A stretch of DNA of 64,000 nt from Cervus elaphus. Its lineage: Eukaryota > Chordata > Mammalia > Artiodactyla > Cervidae. This document shows, one piece after another, positions 10,552-21,402 of this stretch. The translations under genes were made by a program, and so were the position numbers. The notes below the pieces were generated by a model. That model saw only the letters and a list, made by a program, of their open reading frames with translations. It was not told the DNA's origin and made no database searches. Each line of letters begins with the position of its first letter. The stretch's first letter is position 1. The stretch lies in assembly GCF_910594005.1 (NCBI RefSeq), contig NC_057818.1, positions 60,772,001-60,836,000 of the forward strand, written 5' to 3'.

Positions 10552-12436
10552 CTGGAGAGGCCCTTGGCAAGCGGACGGAGTGACTCTTGACCTCCGGAGG
10601 TCGGTAAGTGCGGGGATATGGGACAAATGGCTGGAAAGACCCACCACTTCTCTACTTGACTTCATCATCTATGTAAAGTTCAAGGAATTTCGGTTTTGTG
10701 TCAGCTAATAGAGGCTTGTCTCCAAACGGTGGTTGAACATTATCCCTGGTTCCCTGATGAAGGCAGTTTCAATTTAGAAATTTGGAACGAGATTAAAGAG
10801 AATGTTAAAAAAAAAAAAATAGGATGTTGAATGAGCCTCAAGACGGAGTAAAATATTCCAATAGATTTCTGTCCCTTATGGGCTCTTATTCAATCTTTGG
10901 TTCTGACATTTCAAGGTTATTCTAGCCGCCCCCCCCACCCCCACCCCCCGATATTTGACAACAGGCAGAACACTTGTTACATGAATATTAATTAGATGAT
11001 GAAACTTTACAAAAGGCTCACTTAGAACAACAAAGAGAAGAGGAAATTAAAAGCCTCTTGATGAAAGTGAAAGAGGAGAGTGAAAAAGTTGGCTTAAAGC
11101 TCAACATTCAGAAAACTAAGATCATGGCATCTGGTCCCATCACTTCATGGGAAATAGATGGGGAAATAGTGTCAGATTTTATTTTGCGGGGCTCCAAAAT
11201 CACTGCAGATCGTGATTGAAGCCATGAAATTAAAATACGCTTACTCCTTGGAAGGAAAGTTATGACCAACCTAGATAGCATATGGAAAAGCAGAGACATG
11301 ACTTGGCCAACACAGGTCCGTCTAGTCAAGGCTATGGTTTTTCCAGTGGTCATGTATGGATGTGAGAGTTGGACTGTGAAGAAAGCTGAGTGCCGAAGAA
11401 TTCATGTTTCTGAACTGTGGTGTTGGAGAAGACTCTTGAGAGTCCCTTGGACTGCAAGGAGATCCAATCAGTCCGTCCTAAAGGAGATCAGTCCTGGGTG
11501 TTCATTGGAAGGACTGATGCTGAAGCTGAAACTCCAGTACTTTGGCCACCTCATGCGAACAGTTGGAAAATACCCTGATGCCGGAAGGGATTGGGGGCAG
11601 GAGGAGGTGTGGACGACGGAGGATGAGATGGCTGGATGACATCAGTGACTCGATGGACATGAGCTTGAGTAAACTCCGGGAGTTGGTAATGGACAGGGAG
11701 GCCTAGCGTGGTGTGATTCATGGGGTAAAAAAGAGTCAGAGATGACTGAGCAACTGAACTGAAGTGAAAATATTTCAAAATTTTCCTACCAGCCCTGCCC
11801 CAAGTTTTCGTCGTCTTCTTCTTGCAAAGGACACAAAACTGAAAATCCCCTCAATTCAAGAACAAGAAGACCCTGACAGTGATTGTTCTGAGGCTCTTTT
11901 TGACACTACGGCTGACAGTACTTTTCTTGATGACAGTGGTAAGCCTTTGGCACGCACTCGTATTTATGAAAACGTACTATCCACTCATTCTCCTTCACAA
12001 CGTAGGCCTTCTGAGTTACTGGCTTTGCAGTCTTGAATCTCTAAGGCCGATGGTTTGTCTGCTTTTCCTGTTTTGAGAAATACCAAAGCCCAAGGGCAAA
12101 TAATACCTCAATATGAAGGCATTGATTTTTCGCACATGCAACAAATGAAAAAATTTGTAACTGTGTCCGGCCCTCATTTGCCTTTTGCTAAGGAACTTTT
12201 AAATGCTATGGCATCTTCTGTTGGGAATTTTGTTCCTTATGATTGGCGACTTTTGATAGGGGCTCTTCCTAAACTTGGAGAATATCTTAAGTGGACAACG
12301 TGGTTTCAGGATGTGGCCCGAGATCATGCCAATTCTAATGCTTGAGCTGGCACTCCCCAAAACCAAATTACTTTTGAAATGTTAACCGGTACAGGGCAAT
12401 GTGATGCTGTAGAAACTCAAATACAAAGCCCTCCTT
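10552..12436 (+). pseudogene. gag remnant of plus-strand provirus, split by BovB
   Basis: Leader and matrix coding run to about 11039, a BovB LINE fills 11040-11767, and coding resumes at 11768. The frame 11764-12036 ends with SPSQRRPSELLALQS; 12055-12345 carries the start of capsid (GQIIPQYEGIDFSHMQQMKK) and WFQDVARDHANSNA. A TGA follows at about 12343, then AGTPQNQITFEMLTG. Capsid stops abruptly at about 12436, before the major homology region, where sequence of another origin begins. Confidence 0.82.
11040..11767 (+). mobile_element. BovB (RTE-type LINE) 3' fragment in gag
   Basis: Sense-oriented 3' end of BovB, with typical segments GCTCAACATTCAGAAAACTA near 11098 and GGTGTTGGAGAAGACTCTTG near 11420. 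It ends with the characteristic GAGCAACTGAACTGAAGTG. The long frame 11262-11639 encodes the C-terminal part (WCWRRLLRVPWTARRSNQS). Truncated 5'; not active. Confidence 0.92.
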
Positions 12437-13215
12437 GGTGGAAAACTATCTTGACTGTAATAATTGTAGTCATCTTTTCCTTGCTGTTTGCTTTTTATAT
12501 CTGCAACTATATCATGAACCTTGTATCTAAGTGGCTTATGCATTTAAGTTACAAGTGATTGTTCACTGCTACTGCACTTTCCACTGCCTCCTCTAGCTAT
12601 TACTCAGGGCCCCTGGATCAGAGACCCTCTATATGAGGGTAAGGAGAATATGTTGCCTCAACAATTTAGGGTCTATGCCTCTTCCCAGCAGGAAAAAGTT
12701 ACAGAACGATTTCTCCCCCCCTTTCCCCAGCAACCATATTCTCCTAAAAGCAAGAGGAAATGAAAGAGTTAAAGCTTAGGCAGGCAGTCCAAGGCCCTGG
12801 AAGGAGGAGGCAAGCATTCTCACTCATGCTTTCCTGAAGCCTTGTGCAACAATGTATCTTGCCAGAGAACTGACCTTTCTTTAGGTCCAGAACTAATGAT
12901 TACACAGCAGAATGTCTTACTCATGGAAATGCTTTTCTTAGGCTCTGTGTTAATGATTATAATTGTAACAAATCTTGCCTGGGAATCTATATCTCAAGAC
13001 TTGTACCCCTGATTAGAGAGCAACAGTATATCTTGCATAGAGACATTGTCTGGAACCTGTTCTCCCTGGCTAAACTTGTACCAAAGTTATCTCAGGATGT
13101 ATGTCTTGGGAAAGGGCCTAATAGACCTCTTACAACATTGAGGTATTCTTTTTATCTATTCTCAGCAGCTAGTTGAGAAGTATATAAAGTCCCACTTAAG
13201 CTAATGAGGTGGATA
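12437..13215 (+). other. Unidentified segment, possible envelope tail plus LTR from another retrovirus
   Basis: This block interrupts the provirus between capsid and dUTPase, and nothing in provirus B corresponds to it. Its first 120 bases encode a strongly hydrophobic run (TILTVIIVVIFSLLFAFYIC) that looks like a membrane span. A proline-rich stretch ending in a basic SPKSKRK follows. The remainder to 13205 is non-coding and ends with TATATAAAG near 13180, as in an LTR core promoter. It could be the 3' end of a different retrovirus captured by recombination; the family is not recognised. Confidence 0.45.
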
Positions 13216-13835
13216 TTCTTTCTACCCCCACAAACCTTTGGCCTTTTACTTGGCCAATCTAGTGTGACTTCTAAAGGAATTACTGTTCACCCTGGAATAA
13301 TTCATTCAGATTATAAGGGAGAAATTCAAATTATGATGTCATCTCAGATACTATGGCAATTCAAAAAGGGGGACAAAATTGCCCAACTATTTCTTTTACC
13401 TTGCATATCTATTAACTCCTCTGATGACATCCGGACAGGTGGATTTGCCAATACAGATCAAAAACAATCCTTATGGACATCAATAGTATCTGAATATGCA
13501 TGACCAAATATAAACATCAAAATTCATGGCAAAAGATTTTCTGCTCTTCTTGATACTGGATCCTATATTACTATTATTTCCAAACATTTATGGCCCAAAT
13601 CTTGTCCTATACAGAGAATTTCTTGCCAAATTGCAGGAGTTTCTCAAACCAAAGTACAAGAGGTTTATCAAAGTGTCCAATATATCCATGTGAGGGACCA
13701 AAAGGCCAGCCTGCAACATTACAACCTTATGTGATAGATACACCCCTTAATTTAATAGGAAGAGATTTACTTATGCAATGCAATACTCAAATATATTTTC
13801 CACATTTTTCCTTGGGGCCACTATTCACTTAACAA
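13216..13835 (+). pseudogene. dUTPase/protease remnant of plus-strand provirus
   Basis: Frame 13204-13503 contains PPQTFGLLLGQSSVTSKGI, VHPGIIHSDYKGEIQIMMSS and a GGFANTDQ ending, a nearly complete dUTPase domain. After a TGA at 13501 the protease follows with the LLDTGSYITIIS active-site motif near 13545. The rest continues in 13590-13832. Stops and frame changes rule out function. Confidence 0.82.
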
Positions 13836-14480
13836 ACAATGCAATTGTTAAAATTACTTAGAATATTGACGAGCCTATTTGGACAGAGCAATGGCCCCTT
13901 ACAAAAGAGAAATTAGAGGCTGCTAAAGAACTTATCAATACACAATTGAAATGAACACATATTGATATTGAGGAATCTTATTCCCCTTGGAATGCTCCCA
14001 TTTTTGTAATAAGAAATCTGGCAAATGGCGTCTTTTAACAGACCTTAGAAAAGTTAATACATCTATGATACCTATGGGTGCATTGCAACCAGGAATTCCA
14101 TCACCTACCACTTTCCCTCCAAACTAGCATATTATTATTATAGACTTACAAGATTGCTTTTTTAACTATACCTTTACACCCTCTAGACCGAGAGAGATTT
14201 GCTTTCTCTCTTCCTTATCCTAATCATATCAGGCCTCATAAACGGTATCAATGGACTGTTTTGCCTCAAGGAATGATGAATTCTCCCACCATGTGTCAAT
14301 ATTATGTAGCCGAAGTCCTTGAACCTGTGAGAAAACAATTTCCTAATTTTCTTGTTATTCATTATATGGATGATACATTGTTTTCAGCTCCATCTGTTTT
14401 AGAAACTCAAGAGATGCTTGACATAGCTCAACAATGCTTGAAAGACTCCGGATTAATCATTGCCCCTGAATTGTATTAAG
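13836..14480 (+). pseudogene. Reverse-transcriptase remnant of plus-strand provirus
   Basis: RT pieces include a PWNAPIFVI segment near 13990 and the palm frame 14261-14479 with LPQGMMNSPTMCQYYVAEVL. An intact YMDD lies at 14363-14374. A stop at 14479 and earlier frameshifts break it. The right copy of the duplication retains only the last 60 bases. Confidence 0.85.
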
Positions 14481-15090
14481 AAATATAGAAACTTCGACCA
14501 TAAATCCTAATCAATCTATTACCCAACAACTTTTTCTTGAACTACAATCTATTGTGAAGAACTGCACTTCCCCCATTTATATTACCCATATTCAAACACA
14601 TTCTTGTCTTCCTGGCCCTATGGCTCATGGCAATGAAAAAGCTGATAAACTTCTGTCTTTTGCTACTTCTGAAGAGCATCATGCTCTATTACACAATAAT
14701 GCTGGCTCATTGCATCAAATTTGGAAAATTCCATACCGACATGCTAAAGAAATCATTAATAATTGCTCTCCTTGTAGACCCTTACATCTTCGACCCATTG
14801 CACAAAGTATGAATCCTCAAGGATTACAACCCAATGAACTATGGCAAATGGATGTGACTCATTGCCCTGAACTTTCTTCCTCTTCCTTCCTACATATCTC
14901 CATCGATACAAATTCTTCTTTTCTATAGGCCACACCTCCCCAAGGTGAAACTACACAACATGTTACAACCCACCTATTAACTTGCTTTACAATAATGGGA
15001 ACACCTAGTTCTATAAAAACAGACAATGGCCCTACCTATATTTCTAAGCAATTTAAACAATATTTGCAACCATTTTCTATTAACTTTTTG
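14481..15090 (+). pseudogene. RNase H end and integrase remnant of plus-strand provirus
   Basis: Frame 14554-14928 reads ITHIQTHSCLPGPMAHGNEK and AD (RNase H C-terminus). The integrase zinc domain follows (HALLHNN ... INNCSPC), then ELWQMDVTHCPELSSSSFL with the first catalytic Asp. A stop at 14926 ends it. The connection and thumb regions of RT are missing between 14480 and 14540. Downstream, KTDNGPTYIS (second Asp) is readable near 15020 before the inversion junction at about 15090. Confidence 0.83.
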
Positions 15091-15209
15091 AAGATCTGTT
15101 AAAAGACGCCATTTGCCAGATTTCTTTTTTATTACAAAAAGTGGGAGAATTCCAAGGGGAACAAGATTCCTCAATATGTTTTCATTTCAATTGTGTATCT
15201 ATAAGTTCC
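15091..15209 (-). pseudogene. RT fragment of provirus C (minus strand)
   Basis: The orientation flips at about 15090-15097. From here the minus strand reads GILPLFVIKKKSGKWRLLTD, the RT start that in provirus B lies at 7130-7250. It ends where BovB begins at 15210. It belongs with the 5' LTR at 16653-17160. Confidence 0.8.
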
Positions 15210-16540
15210 TTCAGTTCAGTTCAGTTCAGTCGCTCAGTCATGTCCGACTCTTTGCGACCCCGTTAATCGCACGATGCCAGGCCTCCCTGTCGATCACCAA
15301 CTCCTGGAGTTTACTCAAACTCATGTCCGTGGAGTTGGTGATGCCATTCAGCCATCTCATCCCCTTCTCCTCCTGTCCCTAATCCCTCCCAGCATCAGGA
15401 TATTTTACAATGAGTTAACTCTTCGCATGAGGTGGCCAAAGTACTGGAGTTTCAGCTTCAGCATCAGTCCTTCCAATGAAGACCCAGGACTGATCTCCTT
15501 TAGGATGGACTGGTTGGATCTCCTTGCAGTCCAAGGGACTCTCAAGAGTCTTCTCCAACACCACAGTTCAAAAGCATCAATTCTTCGGCACTCAGCTTTC
15601 TTCACAGTCCAACTCTCACATCCATACATGACCACTGGAAAAACCATAGCCTTGACTAGACGGACCTGTGTCGGCCAAGTAATGTCTCTGCTTTTCCATA
15701 TGCTATCTAGGTTGGTCTTAACTTTCCTTCCAAGGAGGAAGCGTATTTTAATTTCATGGCTTCAATCACGATCTGCAGTGATTTTGGAGACCCACAAAAT
15801 AAAATCTGACACTATTTCCACTGTTTCCCCATCTATTTCCCATGAAGTGATGGGACCAGATGCCATGATCTTAGTTTTCTGAATGTTGAGTTATGAGCCA
15901 ACTTTTTCACTCTCCTCTTTCACTGTCATCAAGAGGCTCTTTAGCTCCTCTTCACTTTCTGCCATAAGGGTGGTGTCATCTGCATATCTGAGGTTATTGA
16001 TATTTCTCCCGGCAATCTTGGTTCCAGCTCGTGCTTCTTCCAGCCCAGTGTTTCTCATGATGTACTCTGCGTATAAGTTAAATAAGCAGGGTGACAATAT
16101 ACAGCCTTGACATACTCCTTTTCCTATTTGGAACCAGTCTGTTGTCCCATGTCCAGTTCTAACCTTTGCTTGCTGACTTACATACATGTTTCACAAGAGG
16201 CAGGGTAGATGGTCTGGTATTCCCATCTCTTTCAGAATTTTCCACAGTTTTTCGTGATCCACACAGTCAACAGCTTTGGCATAGTCAATAAAGGAGAAAT
16301 AGATGTTTTTCTGGAACTCTCTTGCTTTTTGATCATCTAGCAGGTATTGGCAATTTGACCTCTGGTTCCTCAGCCTTTTCTAAAACCAGCTTGAACATCT
16401 GGAAGTTCACGGTTCACGTATTGCTAAAGACTGGCTTGGAAAATTTTGAGCATTACTTTACTAGTGTGTGAGATGAATGCAATTGTGCGGTAGTTTGAAC
16501 ATTCTTTGGCATTGCCTTTCTTTGGGATTGGAATGAAAAC
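15210..16540 (-). mobile_element. BovB LINE, antisense, about 1.3 kb
   Basis: Starts with the 3' terminal TTCAGTTCAGTTCAGTCGCT repeat of BovB. It continues through frames 15405-15647 and 15891-16187, the latter with the RT motif NNLRYADDTTLMAESEEEL. 5'-truncated at about 16540, after which retroviral leader sequence resumes. The right-copy counterpart is 55019-56358. Confidence 0.95.
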
Positions 16541-16652
16541 TAGCTTTTCAGCCAATTGACCCATGTCTTAGTACTTATCAGCCTCAATTGGCCCTCTGGG
16601 GTCACTCTGTCCGAATCTGCCACGTGTACCAAGCCCTGTTCTGGGCGCCATA
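16541..16652 (-). other. Leader and primer-binding site of provirus C
   Basis: Sequence from CTTTTCAGCCAATTGACCC onward matches the leader of provirus B at 9510-9633. The reverse complement of 16634-16650 reads TGGCGCCCAGAACAGGG, a tRNA-type primer-binding site two bases from the LTR. Confidence 0.78.
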
Positions 16653-17160
16653 TGTTGGTCTTTCATTGGACTGGAACCTGGCGGTCCAGAGTCGACAATA
16701 AGAAAGTGAAAGAAGGAAAGAGGCTAATATTCCCTGGGTTATGCAGCCAGCTTTCACGTTGCAGGGAATCAGCCAGATATAGAGAGAAAGAGAGAAAGAA
16801 GGACATGGACACCCAAGCTGTGATGGAGCAAAAGTGTTTTAATCAACATGGTGTGGTTATTCTCAGCAAAGATAAAGATTAAAATTCCAGACTTGCAAAA
16901 CATAAGGCGAGCCTTATCAAAGAGAGAGAGTCGTAAACAATCACTTTTACCATGTGGTTCATAAAAAGGAAGCTGGTACTTATCCCTGTATAGAAAAACT
17001 AATGAAGGTAATCCTATGCAAGCATCCCATGTCATTGATCTCTGTCCTGGGAGAGGCTTACCTGTTCTACTCGCCCCTGACAGGGACTGATAAAGAACAG
17101 AGGGCTCAAGAGAGATAGGAAACAGCACACAGGAATCTTACTCTTAAATGTTTCCTGACA
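16653..17160 (-). repeat. 5' LTR of provirus C
   Basis: A 508-bp LTR starting TGTTGGTCTTTC and ending TTTCCTGACA. It is related to LTR B but longer, with an extra block near 16720-16790. Only the RT fragment, leader and this LTR remain of the element; its 3' half was not found in the window. The counterpart at 56471-56974 is nearly identical. Confidence 0.85.
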
Positions 17161-17349
17161 ATATTACATTCCGGATTTTAACTAGATCACATTTGCAAAC
17201 TCCCCTTGGACATTTAAAGTTAGATAAGAGGACGTGGGCAGTATTGGGGCAGGGGGAGTGCCTTATTCAGCTTACCACAACCAGAGTGTCTTCTCCTGAT
17301 GGGTGTACAATTTTAACATGCTTTTCTCTCCATATAGCTTTTGCCACTG
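17161..17349. other. Unassigned sequence between LTR C and CHR SINE
   Basis: About 190 bases, present in both duplication copies. No gene. The stretch near 17200-17290 has the feel of an old LTR-type repeat, but I cannot name it. Confidence 0.35.
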
Positions 17350-17573
17350 TTTGTTAAAACATTTATTTGTATTTATTAATTTGGCTATGTCGAGCTTTGG
17401 TTGTGGCATCTAGGATCTTCAGTCTTCCTTGTAGCATCTTTTCCTTGCAGCACATGAAGTCTTAGTTGCGGCATGTGGACTCTAGTTCCCCGCCCAGTGA
17501 TTGAAACCAGACCCTCTGCATTGGGAGCACAGAGTCTTATCCCCTGGATGGACCGCCAGGGAAGTCCTTACAG
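17350..17573 (-). mobile_element. CHR-type tRNA-derived SINE, antisense
   Basis: Contains the hallmark antisense text: GACTCTAGTTCCCCGCCCAG, a GAAACCAGACCCTCTGCATT segment and GGACCGCCAGGGAAGTCC. It is also present in the right copy at about 57165-57387. Confidence 0.85.
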
Positions 17574-17579
17574 GTTTTA

Positions 17580-18165
17580 TTTACTTTACTCCCTTAACTG
17601 ACTGGCTAGAATGTCTAAGCAATGTCAATAGCAGTGCTGAGAGTGTACATACTGGTCTGCTTCGTAATCTCTGGGGAAAAGCATCCGGTCTTTCACCATT
17701 GAGTATGGTGCTTTTACAGGTGCTCTTTCTTGAGTTGAGGGAGGTTCCCACTCTTCTTTGTTTTCTGAAGTTTATATTATAAGTGGTTGTTGGCTTTTGT
17801 TGAATGCAGTTTCTGAATCAATTGATAAGAGTTTGATTTTTCTTCTTTTGTCTGTGAACAGTCTGGATGACATTGATTGAAATTCGAGATAGCCTTCTAC
17901 CCCTCACATATACACCATTGGATCACGGCATGCAATTCTTTTTGTCTCTTGCTGATTTCTCTTGCTAATAGTTTATTAAGAATGTTTGCTTCTTCATATG
18001 GGATTTAGTTGGTAGTTATCTTTATCTTTTCTTTTCTTCTGATACCTTTGTCTCATATTGTCCCACGGTAATACTGGCCTCATAAATTGAGTTGGGAAGT
18101 GTTCCCTCCTTTCCTTTCATCTAATAGAAATCATGTCAAGTTGCTGCTAAATCTTCTTTGTACGT
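17580..18165 (-). mobile_element. L1 ORF2 fragment, antisense
   Basis: Reads like antisense L1 ORF2: CACCATTGAGTATGGTGCTT, then the AATACTGGCCTCATAAATTG segment. Degraded, without open frame. Confidence 0.75.
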
Positions 18166-18900
18166 TTCTTCAGTTAGTCAGTTCAGCCGCTCAGTCGTGT
18201 CTGACTCTTTGCCACCCCATGGACTGCAGTACTTCAGGCTTCCCTGTCCATCACAAACTCCCGGAGCTTCTTCAAACCCATGTCCATCGAGTTGGTGATG
18301 CCATCCAACCATCTCATCCTCTGTTGTCCCCTTCTCCTCCCGCCTTCAGTCATTCCCAGCATCAGGGTCTTTTCCAATCAGTCAATTCTTTGCATGAGGT
18401 AGCTGAGGTATTAGACTTTCAGCTTCAGCGTCAGTCCTCCCAATGAATATTCAGGCCTGACTTCCTTTAGGATGGACCGGTTGGATCTTCTTGCAGTCCA
18501 AGGGACTCTCAAGAGTCTCCTCCATCGCCACAGTTCCAAAGCATCCATTCTTTGGCTCTCAGCTTTCTTTATATCCAGCTCTCACATCCATACATGACTA
18601 CTGGAAATACCAAAACTTTGACTAGATGGCCCTTTGTTGGCAAAGTAATGTCTCTGCTTTTTATATACTGTCTAGGTTGGTCATAACTTTTCTTCCAAGG
18701 AGCAAGCGTCTCTTAATTTCATGGCTGCAGTCACCATCTGCAGTGATTTTGGAGCCCAAAAAAGTCAAGCTTGTCACCATTTCCATTGTTTCCCCATCTA
18801 TTTGCCATGAAGTGATGGGACCAGATGCCATGATCTTAGTTTTCTGAATGTTGAGTTTTAAGCCAAGTTTGTCACTCTTTCACCTTCATGAAGAAGCTCT
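18166..18900 (-). mobile_element. BovB LINE fragment, antisense
   Basis: Older BovB copy with CAGCCGCTCAGTCGTGTCTG at its left end and GATGCCATGATCTTAGTTTT near 18825. The counterpart is at about 57986-58720. Confidence 0.9.
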
Positions 18901-19274
18901 TTGGTTCTGCTTCGTGTGTTTGTATGTTTGTTAGATGTGTCTAATACCACTGTGACTTTGTTACACTAACATTTGTTAAGTCAAGGTCCTCGGTGTTGGA
19001 CGTTATGTCGCAACTCAACAGAAGACTTCAAGGGAAAGTGAAATAGAAGTGTTCATTCCTCACACATCCTGGAGGAGCTGCAAGGCAAGCATCAAGGGCT
19101 CAAGTGGGAAGTCAGGGCAGGGTTCAGAGAGCCGGGCAGGGACGGCCCAGGGCCTGTACCTGCATTAGGCTCTGTAGATGGAGAGCTCTGGGGTCCGGGG
19201 TTAAGGCTGGATCGAACTTTGTTCTTTATCCTTTGAGTGTAATGTTCCATGAAACACAGGCCCATTCAGCTACG
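18901..19274. other. Unassigned unique sequence
   Basis: No gene or recognised repeat; present also in the right copy (58720-59090). Confidence 0.4.
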
Positions 19275-19550
19275 TGTGTCTAGACATAGCCCATTGGCAA
19301 AGTAATGTCTCTGCTTTTTAATATGCTATCTAGGTTGGTCATAACTTTCCTTCCAAGCAGTAAGCAGCTTTTTATTTCATGACTGCAATCTCCATGTGCA
19401 GTGATTTTGCAGCCCCAAAAAATAACGTCTGACACTGCTTCCACTGTTTCGCCATCTATTTCCCATGAAGTGATGGGACCAGATGCCATGATCTTAGTTT
19501 TCTGAATGTTGAGCTTTAAGCCAACTTTTTCACTGTCCTCTTTCACTTTC
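19275..19550 (-). mobile_element. Short BovB fragment, antisense
   Basis: Internal BovB 3' region, from GCAAAGTAATGTCTCTGCTT to AAGCCAACTTTTTCACTGTC, ending at a simple repeat. The right-copy counterpart is 59115-59367. Confidence 0.88.
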
Positions 19551-19602
19551 ATATATATATACATACATATATATATTATATATATATATATGTATATATA
19601 TC
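19551..19602. repeat. (TA)n microsatellite
   Basis: Interrupted TA/CATA repeat. In the right copy the same site (59368-59408) is a (CA)n run followed by (TA)n. Confidence 0.9.
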
Positions 19603-20640
19603 TAGGTGTGTGGATGCCTTCCCCCTCGAGGGACAGGCCCTTTTGGGTATGCATTTCATAGCCCATCCTGCCACAGACATCAGGAGTGAGATTCAAAATC
19701 AACTGCTGGTCCTCATTCCCCTATGAGCGATTTCGTCCAAATGGCTTATTCAGTTCTTGATAATAGGGACATGGTTGAAAAGGCTGAACGCTCCCAGAGA
19801 AATACACAAAGGGCTGAAATGATGGCTGTATCTTTGTCCACTCAGAGACCACTGGAGGGGAAGTCAGCCTTTGCAAGCCAACCTGGCCATGGTGGACTAC
19901 AAGGCCCACAGGTACTCAGACCTTCCCATGGTGCCCTGTGTGGGCAGAAGGGCACTGGAGGAGAGATGGTGGTGGGCTCGCCTGTTTACAGACAGCCAGG
20001 GAGCTGGAGGAGGGAATGCCCCCGACACCTGAGATCCCTGGGCCCTCGGCCTTGGATGGTTCCCCAACCCTGAGGGGCCCCAAGGTCACAAGGGGCTCTG
20101 CTCACAGCACCGTGCATGTAACTAGTGCTGAAGCTCGGGAGGTCACTGAAGCGGGGGCCGAGATGGAATCCCTCAGACACCAGCACAGTCCTTTGCGCCT
20201 TAACCCGAAGGGCTGGAAACCTTAACACCCGTAAAAATGCATAATGGGAACATTAGCACCGACACAGGGCCTGCTTTCCAGGAACCCCCTTCACGCTCCA
20301 ACAATGGCCAGTTGCTTCCACATCAATATCTGTGCCTGTCACCTCTCTTTTAACTCAAGGCACTTACTAGTTAAATTAGGCTCCACTCTGCTTCCTGAGG
20401 GACAAGGAAGTCACCCTTATGACCAAAAGATATAAACAAAACTAAAAAAACAGATTAACTCTATAACTGAGATAAAAGACTTAATAGACGCTGAAGTACG
20501 CAACACTGAGGTTCTGGGTCTAGCTACAGATAAACAGACTGAGGCCTTACGTGATGCTCTTTCAGAGTTGGAACCTATTTTGAGCTACGTAACCCAGCTG
20601 GTAAAGAATCCACCTGCAATGCTGTTACTGAAAGATATGT
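19603..20640 (+). pseudogene. Class I (gamma-like) retroviral gag remnant
   Basis: The right-copy version (59413-59620) reads cleanly: MHFIAHPATDIRSEIQKAT, then MSDLVQVAYSVLDNRDMVEK and AERSQRNTQ. This is the C-terminal capsid pattern of gammaretrovirus-like gag. A CCHC knuckle remnant with GHWRRD follows at about 19940-19970, one Cys replaced by Trp. Here the frame is broken. From about 20000 no protein is recognisable except a coiled-coil-like run near 20440-20580 (ITEIKDLIDAEVRNTEVLGL). It ends at about 20640, where zinc-finger-gene intron sequence starts. Confidence 0.68.
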
Positions 20641-20649
20641 GTTGGGAGT

Positions 20650-21140
20650 CCGGCCATGTCTTGTACCCCTCCCCCAACAGACACGCTCCTCAGGATCTCG
20701 TGTGGGGCCTCGCCCCAGGAATGTGCACAGAGCTGCAGATGATTCCGATCTGGATCCTGCATTGAGCACCAGGGCTCTTAGCCTCCACTTCTGAGATTGA
20801 GATCAGGCCCTGGGGGAGGGGAGGGCGCTCTGCTCCGCGTGGGGCAGGACCAGGGCCTGCTGTGTGACCTGAAGGAGATCATGGGGTCAGCGGAGGTGCC
20901 CCTTGCTGCTGTGTGCATGAGGCCTCACCAGGAGGGGAGTGTGATCCAAGGAAAGTGTGGGAAAGTCCCGTGTTGGTCTCTCTGTGCCGGAATTGACTGT
21001 CCTGAGTCCCTCCTGAGACAGTGGGCACAGGGGACTGTCTGTTCCTCATGGTGAGGGCTTCCCTGTGTGTGTGGTTGGGGCTGAGGAGGGGGTGTGTTGA
21101 CCCTAAGCATTATACAGCATGTTTTCCACTTTCATGATAG
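20650..21140 (+). other. Intron 1 sequence of a zinc-finger gene (paralogous block 1)
   Basis: Matches 31840-32321 upstream of the main gene's start exon, and 60450-60946. Shared text includes GACAGTGGGCACAGGGGACT and GGTGAGGGCTTCCCTGTGTG. It ends in a splice acceptor, TTTCATGATAG at 21140. Confidence 0.8.
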
Positions 21141-21211
21141 AACTGTGAAGACTCATGAATGAAGAAGCCCAGAAGAGGAAAGAACAGGAGTCAGGCATGG
21201 CTCTCTCTCAG
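21141..21211 (+). pseudogene. Start-codon exon of a zinc-finger gene, orphan copy (unit 1)
   Basis: Flanked by an acceptor (CATGATAG) and a donor (CAG|GTAAGG). It has an in-frame ATG at 21155 giving MNEEAQKRKEQESGMALSQ, and an internal ATG at 21197 giving MALSQ, the usual first residues before the KRAB exon in this family. The main gene's exon at 32322-32404 lacks the upstream ATG and has an in-frame TGA there. No KRAB exon was found between here and the next promoter-like block. L1 replaces the intron 190 bases downstream, so this exon appears stranded. Confidence 0.72.
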
Positions 21212-21402
21212 GTAAGGTTATATTCTCAGTGGATTCTCACACTGCCTTCCTGAAATGCCCTTCCCTGGACTTGCTAATCGTGTCTGACTCTGGAGTATGC
21301 ACACTCACCCGGGGCCTTCCCTCAGGGCCTGTCATCTCCACTTAGATCCCATCTCCCCATGACCCGTTACCTGGCCCTTGTGAGGAGGCTCCCCTGGACA
21401 TT

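Larger units (their letters stand above)
1..21402. repeat. Segmental duplication, left copy
   Basis: Positions 1-5734 read almost base for base like 48311-54234, and 14421-21402 like 54231-61221, in the same orientation. By eye only a few differences per hundred bases are seen. The left edge lies outside the window, because position 1 falls inside an LTR whose first 91 bases are present only in the right copy (48220-48310). The right edge at 21402 is sharp: the shared intron is replaced by antisense L1. This copy keeps 8690 bases (5731-14420) missing from the other copy. Confidence 0.95.

Noticed and set aside
11262..11639. 125-codon frame considered as a host gene
   Set aside because: It encodes the BovB ORF C-terminus, ending in a LINE 3' tail.
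15274..15882. 202-codon plus-strand frame in BovB
   Set aside because: Antisense of the BovB ORF; BovB RT reads on the other strand with the YADD motif.
20440..20580. Coiled-coil-like stretch considered as a new small protein
   Set aside because: No start or stop context conserved between copies; it sits inside a decayed retroviral remnant and runs into a SINE-like snippet.
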